From NCBI GenBank assembly GCA_013365365.1, contig JABVXU010000130.1, positions 62,001-126,000 of the forward strand: a stretch of 64,000 nucleotides of DNA, in the 5' to 3' direction. A model generated the notes under the pieces. That model searched no databases and had not been told where the DNA came from. It was given only the letters and a program-made list of their open reading frames with translations. Made by a program: the position numbers and the translations under genes. This DNA comes from Cruorifilaria tuberocauda. Lineage: Eukaryota; Nematoda; Chromadorea; Rhabditida; Onchocercidae. Shown here in pieces: positions 1-10,071 of this stretch; position 1 is the stretch's first letter; each line of letters opens with the position of its first letter.

Positions 1-407
1 ACAGTGACAGTAAGGTATAACAAGTAGAAAAAATTAGATAAAATAGTTAATAAAGTAAAGATACTGAGATTTAATTTAAAATAACCTGATAAGACTTGAA
101 TTGCACTTCCAAATGCTGACATCCATGAGAATAATGCTACTGCACAAACCAGTAAATTTATTATAATTTTTGGTGTATACTCATACTCTAATCTATGGTA
201 TAATTTTCTAATGAAGATTGTTGCTCTGCCTAAGTACCAATTCACTATTCCGCCAATGCTTGAGCCTAATACTCCAAAAAACAACATGAGTATTGGGTTG
301 TAATACTGCCTAAAATGCAACATAGCATAAAACATAAAACCCTGATATATAGGTAAAATTAATGATGATACTAGATTATCTGTGAACAGCAGGAGATAAT
401 TTTCCAT
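1..407 (-). CDS. YqaA-like membrane protein, partial (runs off window start)
   Basis: An open frame on the minus strand starts at an ATG at 407 and is still open at base 1, so at least 135 codons are present and the C-terminus is missing. It begins MENYLLLFTDNLVSS and contains hydrophobic helices. The segment FFGVLGSSIGGIVNWYLGRA resembles the conserved glycine-rich turn of YqaA/DedA-like (SNARE-associated) inner-membrane proteins. The start lies 6 bases after the cysS stop codon, so the two are probably co-transcribed. A lipid-scrambling or membrane-homeostasis role is known for DedA relatives and is only inferred here. Confidence 0.6.
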   Translation of the reverse strand, partial: MENYLLLFTDNLVSSLILPIYQGFMFYAMLHFRQYYNPILMLFFGVLGSSIGGIVNWYLGRATIFIRKLYHRLEYEYTPKIIINLLVCAVALFSWMSAFGSAIQVLSGYFKLNLSIFTLLTILSNFFYLLYLTVT

Positions 408-413
408 ATAAAC

Positions 414-1787
414 TTACCAAGTTGTTGTACCATCTTTGTTATCAGAAACCATGATTTTCATCCTTTTTAGCTGATTTCTTATTTGGTCTGCAGTATCGTA
501 GTCTTTATTTTGTTTTGCTGCTTTTCTTAAAGCTACCAGTCTTTTTATCTCTTGTTGATCCATGTTAGTAGTAAACCACTCTTGGTAGCTTGATTCAAGA
601 AGACCAATAAATCTTGCACTCTTGACGAAACTCTCAATTAATTTTAGCTTTTCGTGTTCATTACTTGTTTTATTGATTTTTGTTGCCATTTCATGTAATA
701 TAGACAAGGCTTCAGGAATATTGAGATCATTTTTCAAAGCTTCTATAAAATCTTTATAGAAATCTGCATCGCTTTTCTCGAGTTTTACTATATCTACATT
801 CCGTAATAGACGATAAAATTTGTTTAAAGTTTCCTGTGATTCACAAATAACGTCTTTTGTCCAATTGAGTGGCTTTCTATAATGAGTTTTAAACAGTGCG
901 TGACGTATTACTTCTCCCTTTATTCCACTATTGAGCAAATCTCTTACTTTAACTATGTTAAATAAAGACTTGCTCATTTTTTCTTCGTTTACTGTCAAAA
1001 AGCCATTGTGTATCCAGTATTTTGCAAATATTGACTCGGAAAACACAGATTTGCTTTGTGCAATTTCGTTATCATGATGAGGGAATTGCAAATCTATGCC
1101 TCCGCCATGGATATCGAAATTTTTACCAAGGTATGCATATGACATTGCCGAGCATTCTATGTGCCATCCAGGCCTTCCTTCTCCCCATGGACTATCCCAG
1201 TAACTTGAAAGCTTATAGTCAATATTGTTTGCTGGCTTCCACAGTATAAAATCTCCTGGGTGTTTTTTATTCTTACCAATTTCAACTCTGCTACCATGAT
1301 TTAATTCACTAATTTTTTTTCCTGATAAAATACCGTATTCAGGATAAGATTCAATACTAAAATATATATATTTATTAGATTCATAGGCATGATCAGATAA
1401 CAACAAATGTTCAATTAATTTGATGATGCAATCTATACTTTCTGTTGCTTTTGGCTCATGTGTTGGCTCTACACAATTTAGACTTTTCATGTCTTCATGA
1501 AAAGCCTTAGTGTAATACTTAGCTATGCTTTCTATGCTGCTATTTTTCTTACTTGCTGCATTAATTATCTTATCGTCAATATCAGTTATGTTGCGTACAT
1601 AAGTGACTTTGCTATAGTAAGATTTAAGTAACTGGAATAGCACATCGTAAGTAACAGCAGAACGTGCATTTCCTATGTGGGCCATATCATATACAGTTGG
1701 ACCACAAACATACATTTTTACGTGGTCTCTGTTAATTGGTGTAAAGAATTCTTTTTTCTTTGTTAAAGTATTGTAAAGCCTAACCAT
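414..1787 (-). CDS. cysS: cysteinyl-tRNA synthetase
   Basis: Class I cytosolic enzyme that charges tRNA-Cys. Visible signatures are CGPTVYD with the zinc-ligand cysteine near residue 28, the HIGH-type motif HIGN at 37-40, the conserved WHIECSAM and [13 protein letters not shown] blocks, and KMSKS near residue 270. At 457 codons the length is normal for the family. A longer frame would begin at a TTG (1793). I prefer the ATG at 1787, giving MVRLYNTL, which is the usual CysRS N-terminus. This start overlaps the stop of the upstream exoD-like gene by 8 bases, suggesting translational coupling. Confidence 0.97.
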   Translation of the reverse strand: MVRLYNTLTKKKEFFTPINRDHVKMYVCGPTVYDMAHIGNARSAVTYDVLFQLLKSYYSKVTYVRNITDIDDKIINAASKKNSSIESIAKYYTKAFHEDMKSLNCVEPTHEPKATESIDCIIKLIEHLLLSDHAYESNKYIYFSIESYPEYGILSGKKISELNHGSRVEIGKNKKHPGDFILWKPANNIDYKLSSYWDSPWGEGRPGWHIECSAMSYAYLGKNFDIHGGGIDLQFPHHDNEIAQSKSVFSESIFAKYWIHNGFLTVNEEKMSKSLFNIVKVRDLLNSGIKGEVIRHALFKTHYRKPLNWTKDVICESQETLNKFYRLLRNVDIVKLEKSDADFYKDFIEALKNDLNIPEALSILHEMATKINKTSNEHEKLKLIESFVKSARFIGLLESSYQEWFTTNMDQQEIKRLVALRKAAKQNKDYDTADQIRNQLKRMKIMVSDNKDGTTTW

Positions 1788-2436
1788 ATACAAAACTTTT
1801 TAGAAAAGAAAATGCTCCAATTATGAGCTGTGGTCCTTCAACTATTACAACAAGAGTAAGTAATAAACCACATAAAGATGCTAAAACTCCCAATATGGAA
1901 AGAAGTCCGTCCTTACTAGTGATACCTAGTGAAATAAGAGTCGTGCCAATTGCAGGAATAAAATTAGTTAAAGGCAGTGGAATAGCTATCGATAATGCGC
2001 AAAGCAACATTATGAAAGCTAGAATCTTCTCACCAGGTCCATAAAAAATAAATGGTATTCTTGGTTTCGTGAATTTTTCTATTTTTTTTAATGCATATGA
2101 AGTTTTCTCTACTACAAGAGCTAATGTTGAGAATTGAAAAGATTTTCTTTCTAACCAATGCGGCATCCAAGGAGAGTGAAATCCAAGCAAGAGCTGCAGT
2201 GAGAATAGAATTAGAGGTATAGAAAGAATAGTTGTATAACCAGGTGGAACAGGTATTGGTACTGATAGTGGCAAAGAGAAAATGATTATTAAAATTCCAA
2301 AACCACGTTCTTGCAAGGCAATTTTAATATCAAACAACGTCACTTTGTCAGTATTAGCAGTGCTAGTACCTGCAACTTCTTTTAAGATATCAGAAACCAA
2401 TTTTTTATTTTTAGTTATTCTCTCATTTTTTTGCAC
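1780..2436 (-). CDS. ExoD-family membrane protein (copy 1)
   Basis: A 218-codon membrane protein of the ExoD family (exopolysaccharide synthesis ExoD, PF06055). Family marks are the FGILIIIFSLPLSVPIPVPP block, the FYGPGEKILAF linker and a C-terminal cluster of hydrophobic helices. The start is a GTG at 2436, supported by AAGGA five bases upstream; the ATG two bases further upstream is out of frame and stops at once. The gene is followed, with overlap, by cysS and preceded by a paralogue. In rhizobia exoD mutants are affected in polysaccharide production and alkali tolerance. The role in an obligate endosymbiont is unknown. Confidence 0.85.
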   Translation of the reverse strand: MQKNERITKNKKLVSDILKEVAGTSTANTDKVTLFDIKIALQERGFGILIIIFSLPLSVPIPVPPGYTTILSIPLILFSLQLLLGFHSPWMPHWLERKSFQFSTLALVVEKTSYALKKIEKFTKPRIPFIFYGPGEKILAFIMLLCALSIAIPLPLTNFIPAIGTTLISLGITSKDGLLSILGVLASLCGLLLTLVVIVEGPQLIIGAFSFLKSFVYG

Positions 2437-2547
2437 ATTTATCCTTGGACAAAATTATTCCTTTTAGCTAGCATAATTATTGCTATATTTCAACATTCAT
2501 TCTGCATTCGTATCAAGTATTTACCTTGTGTTAAGGTATTATAGAGT

Positions 2548-3183
2548 TTAACCACGCACAAAGCTTTTTAGAACAGACAATACTTCTATTATAAACTGTG
2601 GTCCTTTGGTTATTATAATAATAGTAAGCAGTAGCGCACACAATGATATTAAAACTCCTAGCATAGAAAGTAGCCCGTCTCTGCCAATAATACCAAGCGA
2701 AATAAAAGTTGTACCAATTGCAGGGAGAAAGTGAGTAAATGGTAATGGAAGAGCTATTATTATAGCACAGAGTAACGTCATAAAAGCTAGAATCTTCTCA
2801 CCAGGTCCATAAAAAATGAAAGATAATCTTGGTCTCATGAATTTTTCTATTTTTCTTAACATAGGTATAATTTTTCCTACTATGAGAATTACTGTTGAAC
2901 GCTTAAAAGCTTTTCTTTCTAACCAACAAGGAATCCAAAGAGAATTGGACCCAAATAAAAGCTGTAGTGAAAATAAAATTAAAGGTATAGAAAGGACCGT
3001 TGTATAGCCAGGCGGGACAGGTATAGGTAGTGAAAGTGGCAAGGAGAAAATAATTATTAAAGCACCAAAACTACGCTTGTGTAAAGCTGCTCTAATGTCA
3101 AATAGCGTTATTTTATTGCTGTTAGCATTATTAACTTCTGCGATTTCTTTTAGAATGTCAGAGGCTAACTTATTTTTAGACAT
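2548..3183 (-). CDS. ExoD-family membrane protein (copy 2)
   Basis: A 211-codon paralogue of the gene at 1780-2436. The blocks LIIIFSLPL, PIPVPPGYTT, LSIPLILFSLQLL, FIFYGPGEKILAF and PAIGTT are shared, and the two can be aligned over their full length without large gaps. This indicates a tandem duplication. Both copies keep full-length frames with predicted membrane segments, so neither looks dead. The ATG at 3183 gives MSKNKLASDIL. The gap to copy 1 is about 110 bases. Function is no better defined than for copy 1. Confidence 0.85.
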   Translation of the reverse strand: MSKNKLASDILKEIAEVNNANSNKITLFDIRAALHKRSFGALIIIFSLPLSLPIPVPPGYTTVLSIPLILFSLQLLFGSNSLWIPCWLERKAFKRSTVILIVGKIIPMLRKIEKFMRPRLSFIFYGPGEKILAFMTLLCAIIIALPLPFTHFLPAIGTTFISLGIIGRDGLLSMLGVLISLCALLLTIIIITKGPQFIIEVLSVLKSFVRG

Positions 3184-3297
3184 CTTCTCACTTCTTTACA
3201 CTTTTATCTTTAATTATAGTTACTAATTTGAAATTAACATGATTGTTACTGTATTTCAACCCATATTTTTATCTTGGCTGAATTTTTAGACAAATGA

Positions 3298-3314
3298 CAC
3301 GCACTAAGTGCGTG
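3298..3314 (-). terminator. 17-base palindrome just downstream of tatA
   Basis: CACGCACT and AGTGCGTG form a perfect 8-base inverted repeat around one central base. It lies 17 bases past the tatA stop and is unusually GC-rich for this sequence. Read along the tatA strand it is followed by only a short T-rich stretch, so it could be a terminator or mRNA 3'-end stabiliser, a protein-binding palindrome or a repeat remnant. Confidence 0.35.
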
Positions 3315-3331
3315 CCAAAAATATTAGGACG

Positions 3332-3499
3332 CTAACGGTCTGGTTCGTTGGATGATAATTTCTCTGAATCCTTAAGTTCTTGTTTAAGGTTTTTAATGCC
3401 TTTACCTAAATCACTCATTACTTGTGGTAACCTGCCTGCACCAAACAGAACTAAGATTATTATCAAGACTAGAAACAATTGCCATGGCCCTAAGCTCAT
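3332..3499 (-). CDS. tatA: Sec-independent translocase protein TatA
   Basis: A 55-codon twin-arginine translocase subunit. It has a single N-terminal membrane helix (WQLFLVLIIILVLFGAGRLP), the family hinge FGAGRLP, then an amphipathic helix (SDLGKGIKNLKQEL) and a short charged tail. The open frame extends upstream to 3565, but the ATG at 3499 has a strong ribosome-binding site (GGAGGTG, spacing about 5), gives the standard MSLGPWQLF start, and avoids an extra hydrophobic leader. TatA oligomers form the pore for folded exported proteins. TatB and TatC are not in this window. Confidence 0.93.
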   Translation of the reverse strand: MSLGPWQLFLVLIIILVLFGAGRLPQVMSDLGKGIKNLKQELKDSEKLSSNEPDR

Positions 3500-4402
3500 T
3501 TGCACCTCCATTATAGAAACATAAAATTTTAGATAAAAATACTTGACTGGGATCAAGTAGCACATAGATTATACTACTTTTATCTGTCTACAGGTCAAAA
3601 TTTTTTAATCTATTTTTTAATAATTTTGGACTTGGTTGCTTTTAGCAATAAATATGTGTTAAGTGATTCTGCAGTTTTTTATTAATGAATAGAGTCGCAA
3701 TTCTCAATACTTCTTGTGGATTATTACCATATTTAGTACAGCAGCATTTTTACTTCTAGAATAATATGTGATGTTTTATTTGATACTTAAGAAGTTTATC
3801 TAAATTAGAAAAATATCTCATCAGCAAAATAACTTCAGGATTTTGTGCTACCCGACACCCCCCTTCCTGTTACAACTAATTGTTATTAGTCTCCCAATGT
3901 GCCGTTAGAGTATGTATTTTTATATTTTCTACACTTAAATAGCTTCAAGATCCCTAGTACAGTGGTCCTTCTTTTTTTAGGAGACTACACAACACAAGGT
4001 TGCGTTTTTGCTACTGTTTTGTGGTGAGATAGTGCAGAGGTATTGAAATAAATATGTCATTAACTTTCTGCTAATCTATTATTTATAGAAATGGTGCAAG
4101 ATTTTAGATTTTTTATTCCTGAAATTAATTTCAAAATCGTTATCTTGCTGTAACCTCAGTCTACTAATAAACACACAATATCTACTTGTCTTCCTTCAAT
4201 ATTTATTGCTTAAAGCAAAATCACCTTTGATTATTATAATAAGTAACTTGTGCTATTAATTAGCATCAACTGAAATTTTATTATAAAATATAATAGCATT
4301 ATATTAAGTGAATGTATTGAAATGTTTTATTTATAAACTTATTCTGCAAAAGATCTAAAAAATAAGGTTTTTGCTACGGTTGTGCTAATGATGGGAATAC
4401 GT
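3500..4402. other. gene-free, AT-rich stretch upstream of tatA
   Basis: No frame here looks like a gene on either strand. The only structure noticed is an 8-base inverted repeat (TAGTCTCC at 3887-3894, GGAGACTA at 3980-3987) with a T7 run just before its right arm. It is too weak to call an RNA gene. The tatA promoter must lie at the left end of this stretch. Confidence 0.5.
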
Positions 4403-4476
4403 GGGACTATAGCTCAGTAGGATAGAGCATTGGATTCCTAATCCGAAGGCCGTGCGTTCAAATCGCACTAGTCCCA
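4403..4476 (+). tRNA. tRNA-Arg (anticodon CCT)
   Basis: A complete 74-base cloverleaf. The acceptor GGGACTA pairs with TAGTCCC, the D stem is GCTC/GAGC, the anticodon stem TTGGA/TCCGA holds loop TTCCTAA (anticodon CCT, reading AGG), and the T arm is GTGCG-TTCAAAT-CGCAC. The discriminator is A, and the bases right after it (4477-4479) are CCA, so the 3' CCA appears to be encoded. Confidence 0.97.
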
Positions 4477-4479
4477 CCA

Positions 4480-5109
4480 CAATGCTTTATGGCTTGTTAT
4501 GCTTTTTCATAGTTAAATTTGCAATTGAATAAGTATTGTAATTTGAGGCATAATAGGTGATGTTATACAAGTAGCTGACACTAAAATCTAGGTAAATAGA
4601 TTATAATGTTGCATTTAAAATTTCACCGTTTGTTGTAAAAATAAACACTTCTTCATAGGTTACTTTAATATCCAAAGAATTTCAGTGAAGAAAGACAAGA
4701 AAATCTGATGTAACTAGTCATTCACTACTTATCTGTTTTTATATAGTAATTTTCAGTGCTTTTGACCGCTAGCTGAAATGCAAAATAATATGATGTGTCA
4801 GGTTACGTTAACCTTTTACCATAAGTCTATCACAAAGATAGCACTAAGATCAGTACCAGATTCAGTAACAAGAGTAGTTGGTAAGATTTATCAGCAGTTT
4901 TATTACTACAGTTAAGCTGTTTAAGATATGTGATGAAAATTTTACCTACGTTTGCTCTGATTTAAGTAAACTCTATGTTTAGTATCTATTTATTAAAGCT
5001 AAGAATGTTTATGCTAAAATCTTAACACCTCTACCACACCATGCTTCTGTATCAGAAGGAAAGCAAACAGAAAAATATTTGTTTCAAGTATACTCGATCT
5101 TTATCTCTT
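4480..5109. other. gene-free stretch between tRNA-Arg and the NDUFA12-like gene
   Basis: About 630 AT-rich bases with stops in all frames. I recognise no protein remnant, tRNA or structured RNA in it. Confidence 0.5.
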
Positions 5110-5427
5110 TTATTTATTATTAGGATTCCAGCTTCTATAGTAACTTTTTACTTCTTGCTTTGAATTACACATGACTTTTGTGCCTGTAAAGTTAGTGATA
5201 TGTTTTACCTTCGTTTTTTTTTCGTTAACTGGCACTGTGTTATCAGTGTAATGAACCCATATATGCCATTCTGGAGGAATTGTTGTAGGATCTGGAGTAT
5301 TTTTATATATAACCCACCTTTTTCCTGTACTTGACTTATAGTAAAAGTTTTCATTTTTATCTCTTCCTACAAATTGATCTTCTCTTCGTAATAAAGATTT
5401 TACTGCATTACAAATTTTAGATAACAT
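5110..5427 (-). CDS. NDUFA12-family complex I accessory subunit
   Basis: A 105-codon protein matching the NDUFA12 (17.2 kDa, B17.2) family. Marks are the early VGRDKNENFYY segment, KRWVIY and the signature PPEWHIWVHYTDN near residues 52-64. In mitochondria and alphaproteobacteria this subunit sits on the peripheral arm of NADH:ubiquinone oxidoreductase. The gene stands alone on the minus strand, divergent from the antiporter-subunit gene at 5491 with only 63 bases between, so promoters for both must lie there. It fits with nuoG and nuoH elsewhere in the window. Confidence 0.88.
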   Translation of the reverse strand: MLSKICNAVKSLLRREDQFVGRDKNENFYYKSSTGKRWVIYKNTPDPTTIPPEWHIWVHYTDNTVPVNEKKTKVKHITNFTGTKVMCNSKQEVKSYYRSWNPNNK

Positions 5428-5490
5428 AAAACTATTAAAACAATAGGTATTATATATCTACTACTTTAGTAATCCATTAGCAACAATTTA

Positions 5491-6957
5491 ATGCACTTAC
5501 CAATTTTACAAGTTGTTATGCCAATAATTACATCGACGTTTTGCTTTCTTGTTAGAGAACATAGAATATCCTGGTTTATCTCTTTTATCACAACAGCAGT
5601 TACTTTTCTTATCTCGTTGAAACTACTCATGATAACTTATAATGGTGAAGTTATAACTTATTATCTTGGAGATTGGGCTCCTACATATGGAATAGAGCTG
5701 AGGATTGATATTCTAAATTCCTTAATTTTGACTTTAGTGAATTTTATAGCGCTAATAAGTGTTCTTTATAGTTTTTATATTAACAAAAAGGAGATTAGCA
5801 AAAACAAAATAACTGGCTTCTATTCTTTGTTTTTATTGTGCTTAAGTGGGCTACTTGGGATTTTAGTAACAAATGACATATTTAATCTTTATGTTTTTTT
5901 AGAGGTTACATCTCTTTCTTCTTATGCGCTAGTTTCAATGGGAAAAGAGAGGAGAGCTCTAGTTGCAGCGTTGGAATATCTGATTAGTGGAACAGTGGGT
6001 GCAACATTTTATTTGCTTGGTATTGGGCTTTTGTATTCCATGACTGGTACGCTGAATATGTCTGATATGGCTAAGAAAATAGTACCTCTATATGATAATA
6101 ACATTGTAAAGCTTGGTACATTATTCATTTTTGTTAGTCTATTAACCAAGATGGCATTATTTCCATTGAGTAAGTGGCTGATTGATTCATACAGTGAGGC
6201 TCCAAGTTTTATTAGTGTGTTTTTCTCGGGCACAGTAACTAAAGTCATCATATATGTTTTTATTAGAATTTTTTATGCTGTTTTTCACCAAAACTTTTTT
6301 TTATTCAAACCACCATTGAACAATGTAACAGTTGTGCTTGCGCTTTGTTCTATTATATTTGGGTCAGTATCTGCAATAACCGCGAAAGATATGAGAAGAT
6401 TATTTGCTAGCTCCAGCATTAGCCAGGTCGGCTATATAATTTTAATGCTTAGTTTGAACTCGAAAGCAGGCTTGTTTGCAGCAATTTTTCATACAATAAA
6501 TCACAGTATAATAAAAACTTCTTTATTCATGGCTGTAGGGTGCATTTCTTATAAATTTGATTCCACAAAAGTGGAGAATTTATCAGGACTGAAGAAATCA
6601 ATGCCTTGTATAACATTTATGTCTACTCTACTTGGATTAGCGTTGATTGGTATGCCTTTAACAGGTGGTTTCGTAAGTAAGTGGTATATGATGAAAGCGA
6701 TTATTGAATCTCATGCATGGGTTTCTCTTATAGTTTTTGCTGCTGGTTCTTTGCTTACATTGATATATACATGGCAGATAATAGAAAAGATGTATTTTAA
6801 AAATGATCTAATGTTACATGCTGGAATAATAGATAGCTATGTTAACAAAGTGCCATTATCTATGCTTTTTTGTCTGTCATTTATGACTATTCTAACAGTA
6901 ATAATTGGAGTATATAGTAGTCCGATTTGTTTATTAGTTGAGAGATTGGTTTTTTGA
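5491..6957 (+). CDS. MrpD/NuoN-type proton antiporter subunit
   Basis: A 488-codon polytopic membrane protein of the proton-conducting antiporter family shared by Mrp/Mnh subunit D and NuoM/NuoN. Family blocks are NDIFNLYVFLEVTSLSSYALVSMG near residues 130-150, TKMALFPLSKWLIDSYSEAPS near 225 and the HxxNHxxxK-type stretch HTINHSIIKTSLFM. About fourteen hydrophobic segments can be counted. Best reading is Na+(K+)/H+ antiporter subunit D, as found in other Rickettsiales. No other mrp or distal nuo gene is adjacent, so a NuoM/N-like role cannot be excluded. The rodA start is 66 bases downstream on the same strand. Confidence 0.85.
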   Translation: MHLPILQVVMPIITSTFCFLVREHRISWFISFITTAVTFLISLKLLMITYNGEVITYYLGDWAPTYGIELRIDILNSLILTLVNFIALISVLYSFYINKKEISKNKITGFYSLFLLCLSGLLGILVTNDIFNLYVFLEVTSLSSYALVSMGKERRALVAALEYLISGTVGATFYLLGIGLLYSMTGTLNMSDMAKKIVPLYDNNIVKLGTLFIFVSLLTKMALFPLSKWLIDSYSEAPSFISVFFSGTVTKVIIYVFIRIFYAVFHQNFFLFKPPLNNVTVVLALCSIIFGSVSAITAKDMRRLFASSSISQVGYIILMLSLNSKAGLFAAIFHTINHSIIKTSLFMAVGCISYKFDSTKVENLSGLKKSMPCITFMSTLLGLALIGMPLTGGFVSKWYMMKAIIESHAWVSLIVFAAGSLLTLIYTWQIIEKMYFKNDLMLHAGIIDSYVNKVPLSMLFCLSFMTILTVIIGVYSSPICLLVERLVF

Positions 6958-7023
6958 TTTTGATCTTACTCCATATTTTACTATTACTATATTGTGATAC
7001 ACTAAGAAATAAGGGCTTTCACT

Positions 7024-8133
7024 ATGAATAACAGATTAAAAAATATTTATTTGTTATTAATCATTAATGTAATAGCTCTGTTTTGTGTTGGCATTATTAT
7101 TCAATACTCCTCTTCAGGAGGAAATTGGGTACCATTTGCAATTCATCAGCTAGTTATATTTGCTTCCTTTTTTCCGCTGGCTATAGCCATGTCATTTATA
7201 GAGCTAGACTTTTATCTGAGGTATGCTTATTTTTTCTATATAGTAACAGTGATTACATTATCAATAGTGAGTTTTTTTGGGTTGCCTATCATGGGTTCAA
7301 CAAGGTGGATAAGAATTGGATCATTTAGTTTACAACCATCAGAATTTGCAAAATTGGGATTAATACTTGCACTTGCTCGTTATTTTAATAAGCAAAGTGT
7401 GTACAAAATGATGGAATTTCAAAAATTATTTAAGGCACTTATAGCTATTTTCCTACCTATACTCTTGGTATTAAAACAACCTAATTTAGGTACAGCTATG
7501 GTAATGTTTTTTATAGGGACATCAATTATGTTTACTTCGATAGTAAGAAGGTTACATTTAGTAGTTTTCGGAATACTTGGAGTTCTTATAGTGCCATCTG
7601 TTTGTTTCTTCTTCCGTCCCTATCATAAGAAAAGGATATTATCGTTTTTGGATTCATCATCAGATCCACTTGGGATAGGTTATAGCGCACAGCAATCTCA
7701 GATAGCTATTGGTTCAGGAGGATTACTTGGCAAAGGCTTGTCAAGAGGAAGTCAAACCCAGCTTGGGTTTTTACCAGAAAGTCATACAGATTTTGCTTTT
7801 GCAGTACTCAGTGAAGAATGGGGGTTTTTAGGTAGCATAACTTTGATTTTCCTTTATAATATGTTGCTTACTATAATATTCTCTATTGCATACAGATCGA
7901 GAAATTACTTTTATAAGTTAGTATCTATAGGGATCTTTGCTTTTTTTAGTGCTCATTTCTTCATAAACGTTGGAATGACAATAGGTCTTTTACCTGTAAT
8001 AGGTGATCCATTACCATTCATATCCTATGGAGGAAGTACAACTGCTACAAGTTTAATGTGCATAGGGTTGCTGCTTAATTGTGTAGCTTCTGAAAAGAAT
8101 TTAAGGCTGAGCTCTCGCTTCTATCTGCAGTAA
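7024..8133 (+). CDS. rodA: rod-shape protein RodA (SEDS glycosyltransferase)
   Basis: A 369-codon SEDS-family membrane protein. Signatures are GSTRWIRIGSFSLQPSEFAK near residues 90-110, LKQPNLGTAMV near 150, the large loop with GLLGKGLSRGSQTQLGFLPE followed by SHTDFAFAVLSEEWGF, and the C-terminal GLLPVIGDPLPFISYGGS. The loop wording (TQLGFLPESHTDF) fits RodA better than FtsW. RodA polymerises lipid II with a class B penicillin-binding protein, which is not in this window. Together with dapD and dapE it indicates retained lipid II metabolism. AAGGG lies a short distance upstream of the ATG. Confidence 0.93.
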   Translation: MNNRLKNIYLLLIINVIALFCVGIIIQYSSSGGNWVPFAIHQLVIFASFFPLAIAMSFIELDFYLRYAYFFYIVTVITLSIVSFFGLPIMGSTRWIRIGSFSLQPSEFAKLGLILALARYFNKQSVYKMMEFQKLFKALIAIFLPILLVLKQPNLGTAMVMFFIGTSIMFTSIVRRLHLVVFGILGVLIVPSVCFFFRPYHKKRILSFLDSSSDPLGIGYSAQQSQIAIGSGGLLGKGLSRGSQTQLGFLPESHTDFAFAVLSEEWGFLGSITLIFLYNMLLTIIFSIAYRSRNYFYKLVSIGIFAFFSAHFFINVGMTIGLLPVIGDPLPFISYGGSTTATSLMCIGLLLNCVASEKNLRLSSRFYLQ

Positions 8134-8543
8134 GTTAAAGGCACAATAATATTCAATACTCAATATGCTTGCCTTATCAAAGCTTTAGTTTGCTTTCTTT
8201 ATATTTCAATCTCTCTAGTTTCTTTAAATTTTTACATGGACTGATTGTTTTTATACCTATTGCTTCTTTAGGATAGCTACTTAGTGCGCATTCCTACTAT
8301 AAGAAGAACTAAAGTGGTAAACACTAGAAGACTACCTTCCCTAACTTTTTCCTGTATAAATAACAACATTATAGCTTGTATTACTCTCGTTACAGTATAA
8401 AAAATTTATAATATGCGTATCAGAATCTTGGATATACTGAATAAGCTCTAGTGAAGTATTAAATCTTATTTTTATAGTCCTTACATGGAAAATAGTGATA
8501 AGCTTATATTATATAAAACCAAAAGTTTATTGATATATAGTAA
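8134..8543. other. gene-free spacer rodA-dapD
   Basis: About 410 AT-rich bases without a plausible frame or tRNA. It presumably holds the dapD promoter, but I see no convincing -35/-10 pair. Confidence 0.5.
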
Positions 8544-9374
8544 ATGAAAAGTTTACAACTAGATAAAATACAGAATGATGTAGAAAATATTTGGGAAAAT
8601 AGAAATGAGTTCATTAATCATAATACAAAAATAGCAGCAAGGACAATAATCAGAAGAATAATAAAACTGCTTGGCTGTGGTAAAATTAGAGTAGCAGAAA
8701 AGCTGTCAGACGGGAAGTGGGTAGTGCATGTGTGGATAAAGCAGGCAATATTATTATACTTCCTTACTGAAAAGAGTAGAACAATAGGTAATAACAATTG
8801 GTGGTTTGATAAGGTTAACAGTAAGTTTGATAAATGGAATGAAGAAAAGTTTCGCAAATTTAAAATTAGAACAGTTCCTGGATGTTTTGTTCGTAGGTCT
8901 GCTTATATAGGTGCAAATACTGTTCTTATGCCAAGCTTCATTAATGTTGGTGCTTACATCGGTTCTGGCACAATGATAGATACCTGGGCAACAGTTGGTA
9001 GCTGTGCACAAGTAGGCAAGAATTGTCATATTTCTGGAGGAGTAGGAATTGGTGGAGTTTTGGAGCCTATTCAAGCTTCTCCGGTTATTGTAGAGGATAA
9101 TTGTTTTATAGGTGCGCGTAGTGAGGTAGCTGAAGGCATTATAATAAGAGAAGGGTCAGTTTTAGGTATGGGAGTTTTTATTGGCGCATCAACAAAAATT
9201 GTTGATAGAGAAACCGGTGAGGTACTTTACGGTGAAGTTCCACCTTACTCTGTAGTAGTACCAGGATCTACTTCATCTAAAAATAATACTTCAACCTATT
9301 GTGCAGTTATAATAAAAAAAGTAGATGCAAAAACAAGATTGAAGACTTCTGTAAATGAGATATTGAGGAGTTAA
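8544..9374 (+). CDS. dapD: tetrahydrodipicolinate N-succinyltransferase
   Basis: A 276-codon enzyme of the succinylase branch of meso-diaminopimelate and lysine synthesis. It uses succinyl-CoA. The N-terminal helical domain is followed from about residue 115 by a left-handed beta-helix built of hexapeptide repeats ([30 protein letters not shown]). The conserved block [34 protein letters not shown] follows, and the C-terminal VVVPGS turn is intact. Length is typical. It pairs functionally with dapE at 18798, the next-but-one step. Meso-DAP is the peptide-stem residue of lipid II. Confidence 0.96.
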   Translation: MKSLQLDKIQNDVENIWENRNEFINHNTKIAARTIIRRIIKLLGCGKIRVAEKLSDGKWVVHVWIKQAILLYFLTEKSRTIGNNNWWFDKVNSKFDKWNEEKFRKFKIRTVPGCFVRRSAYIGANTVLMPSFINVGAYIGSGTMIDTWATVGSCAQVGKNCHISGGVGIGGVLEPIQASPVIVEDNCFIGARSEVAEGIIIREGSVLGMGVFIGASTKIVDRETGEVLYGEVPPYSVVVPGSTSSKNNTSTYCAVIIKKVDAKTRLKTSVNEILRS

Positions 9375-9789
9375 GTTATATATTTATAATATAATAACAT
9401 ACACTATATTATGTAGTTTTGTTCATTTTTTTATAATTATATATCGGTACTGGCTTAACTTGAATGATTTGCTAACCTTACAGCTGTGTCAGTGAAAATT
9501 CACAGTATTCATCTAGAGATTTACGTTATTTAAAATGTGTTATGTATAAGATAGACACATCAAAGTTGTACTTCTTCTTACTTATGACATACTGTGCAGT
9601 ATAATTATAGTTACTACATTATTAGTTCACTTAGGTCATCCCGACTAAAATATGGAACTAACGTAGTTGATAACTTTGCAGTATAACTATTACCTTCACA
9701 CTAAGGTGAATTGTTACATATTTGTAATATGTAATACCTATGTGAATAAAATTTGGGTCTCATAGAGAAATCTGTAGGAAAGTAGCATA
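9375..9789. other. gene-free spacer after dapD
   Basis: About 415 very AT-rich bases between convergent genes. No frame, tRNA or clear hairpin terminator was found. Confidence 0.5.
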
Positions 9790-10071
9790 TTATTTTTTAT
9801 TGTTTATTTTATTGCTATTGCTAGCTACAGTAATAGCATATGCACACAACTCTGAAAAAGGGATTCCATTCTCTTTAGATAATTTGTACAATTTTTGTAA
9901 GCCTTCTTTTACTTTACTAGGAATATTACCTCCACGTTCTTTTGTAAGCCAAGAATCTTGATAATAAATCGGATGAGTGTCACTTTTTGGGTTTCCTATA
10001 TATATCGTGAAAGGTGAAATTTGGCCTCTGAAGTTACATTGTACGGTAAATTTTTTTATAGAGCAAGACAT
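9790..10071 (-). CDS. DUF2610 protein of unknown function
   Basis: A 93-codon soluble protein. The block FTVQCNFRGQISPFTIYIGNP followed by HPIYYQDSWLTKERGG matches the DUF2610 family as I know it from Rickettsiales; no activity is established. There is no signal peptide or membrane segment. Its ATG follows directly on the stop codon of the 123-codon gene upstream (TAGATG on the minus strand), so the two are one transcription unit and probably translationally coupled. The C-terminus is low-complexity (SNSNKINNKK). Confidence 0.75.
   Translation of the reverse strand: MSCSIKKFTVQCNFRGQISPFTIYIGNPKSDTHPIYYQDSWLTKERGGNIPSKVKEGLQKLYKLSKENGIPFSELCAYAITVASNSNKINNKK

Noticed and set aside
3887..3987. 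Inverted repeat TAGTCTCC / GGAGACTA as ends of a structured RNA
   Set aside because: Only eight paired bases, about 85 bases apart, with no signature of SRP, tmRNA, RNase P or 6S RNA between them.
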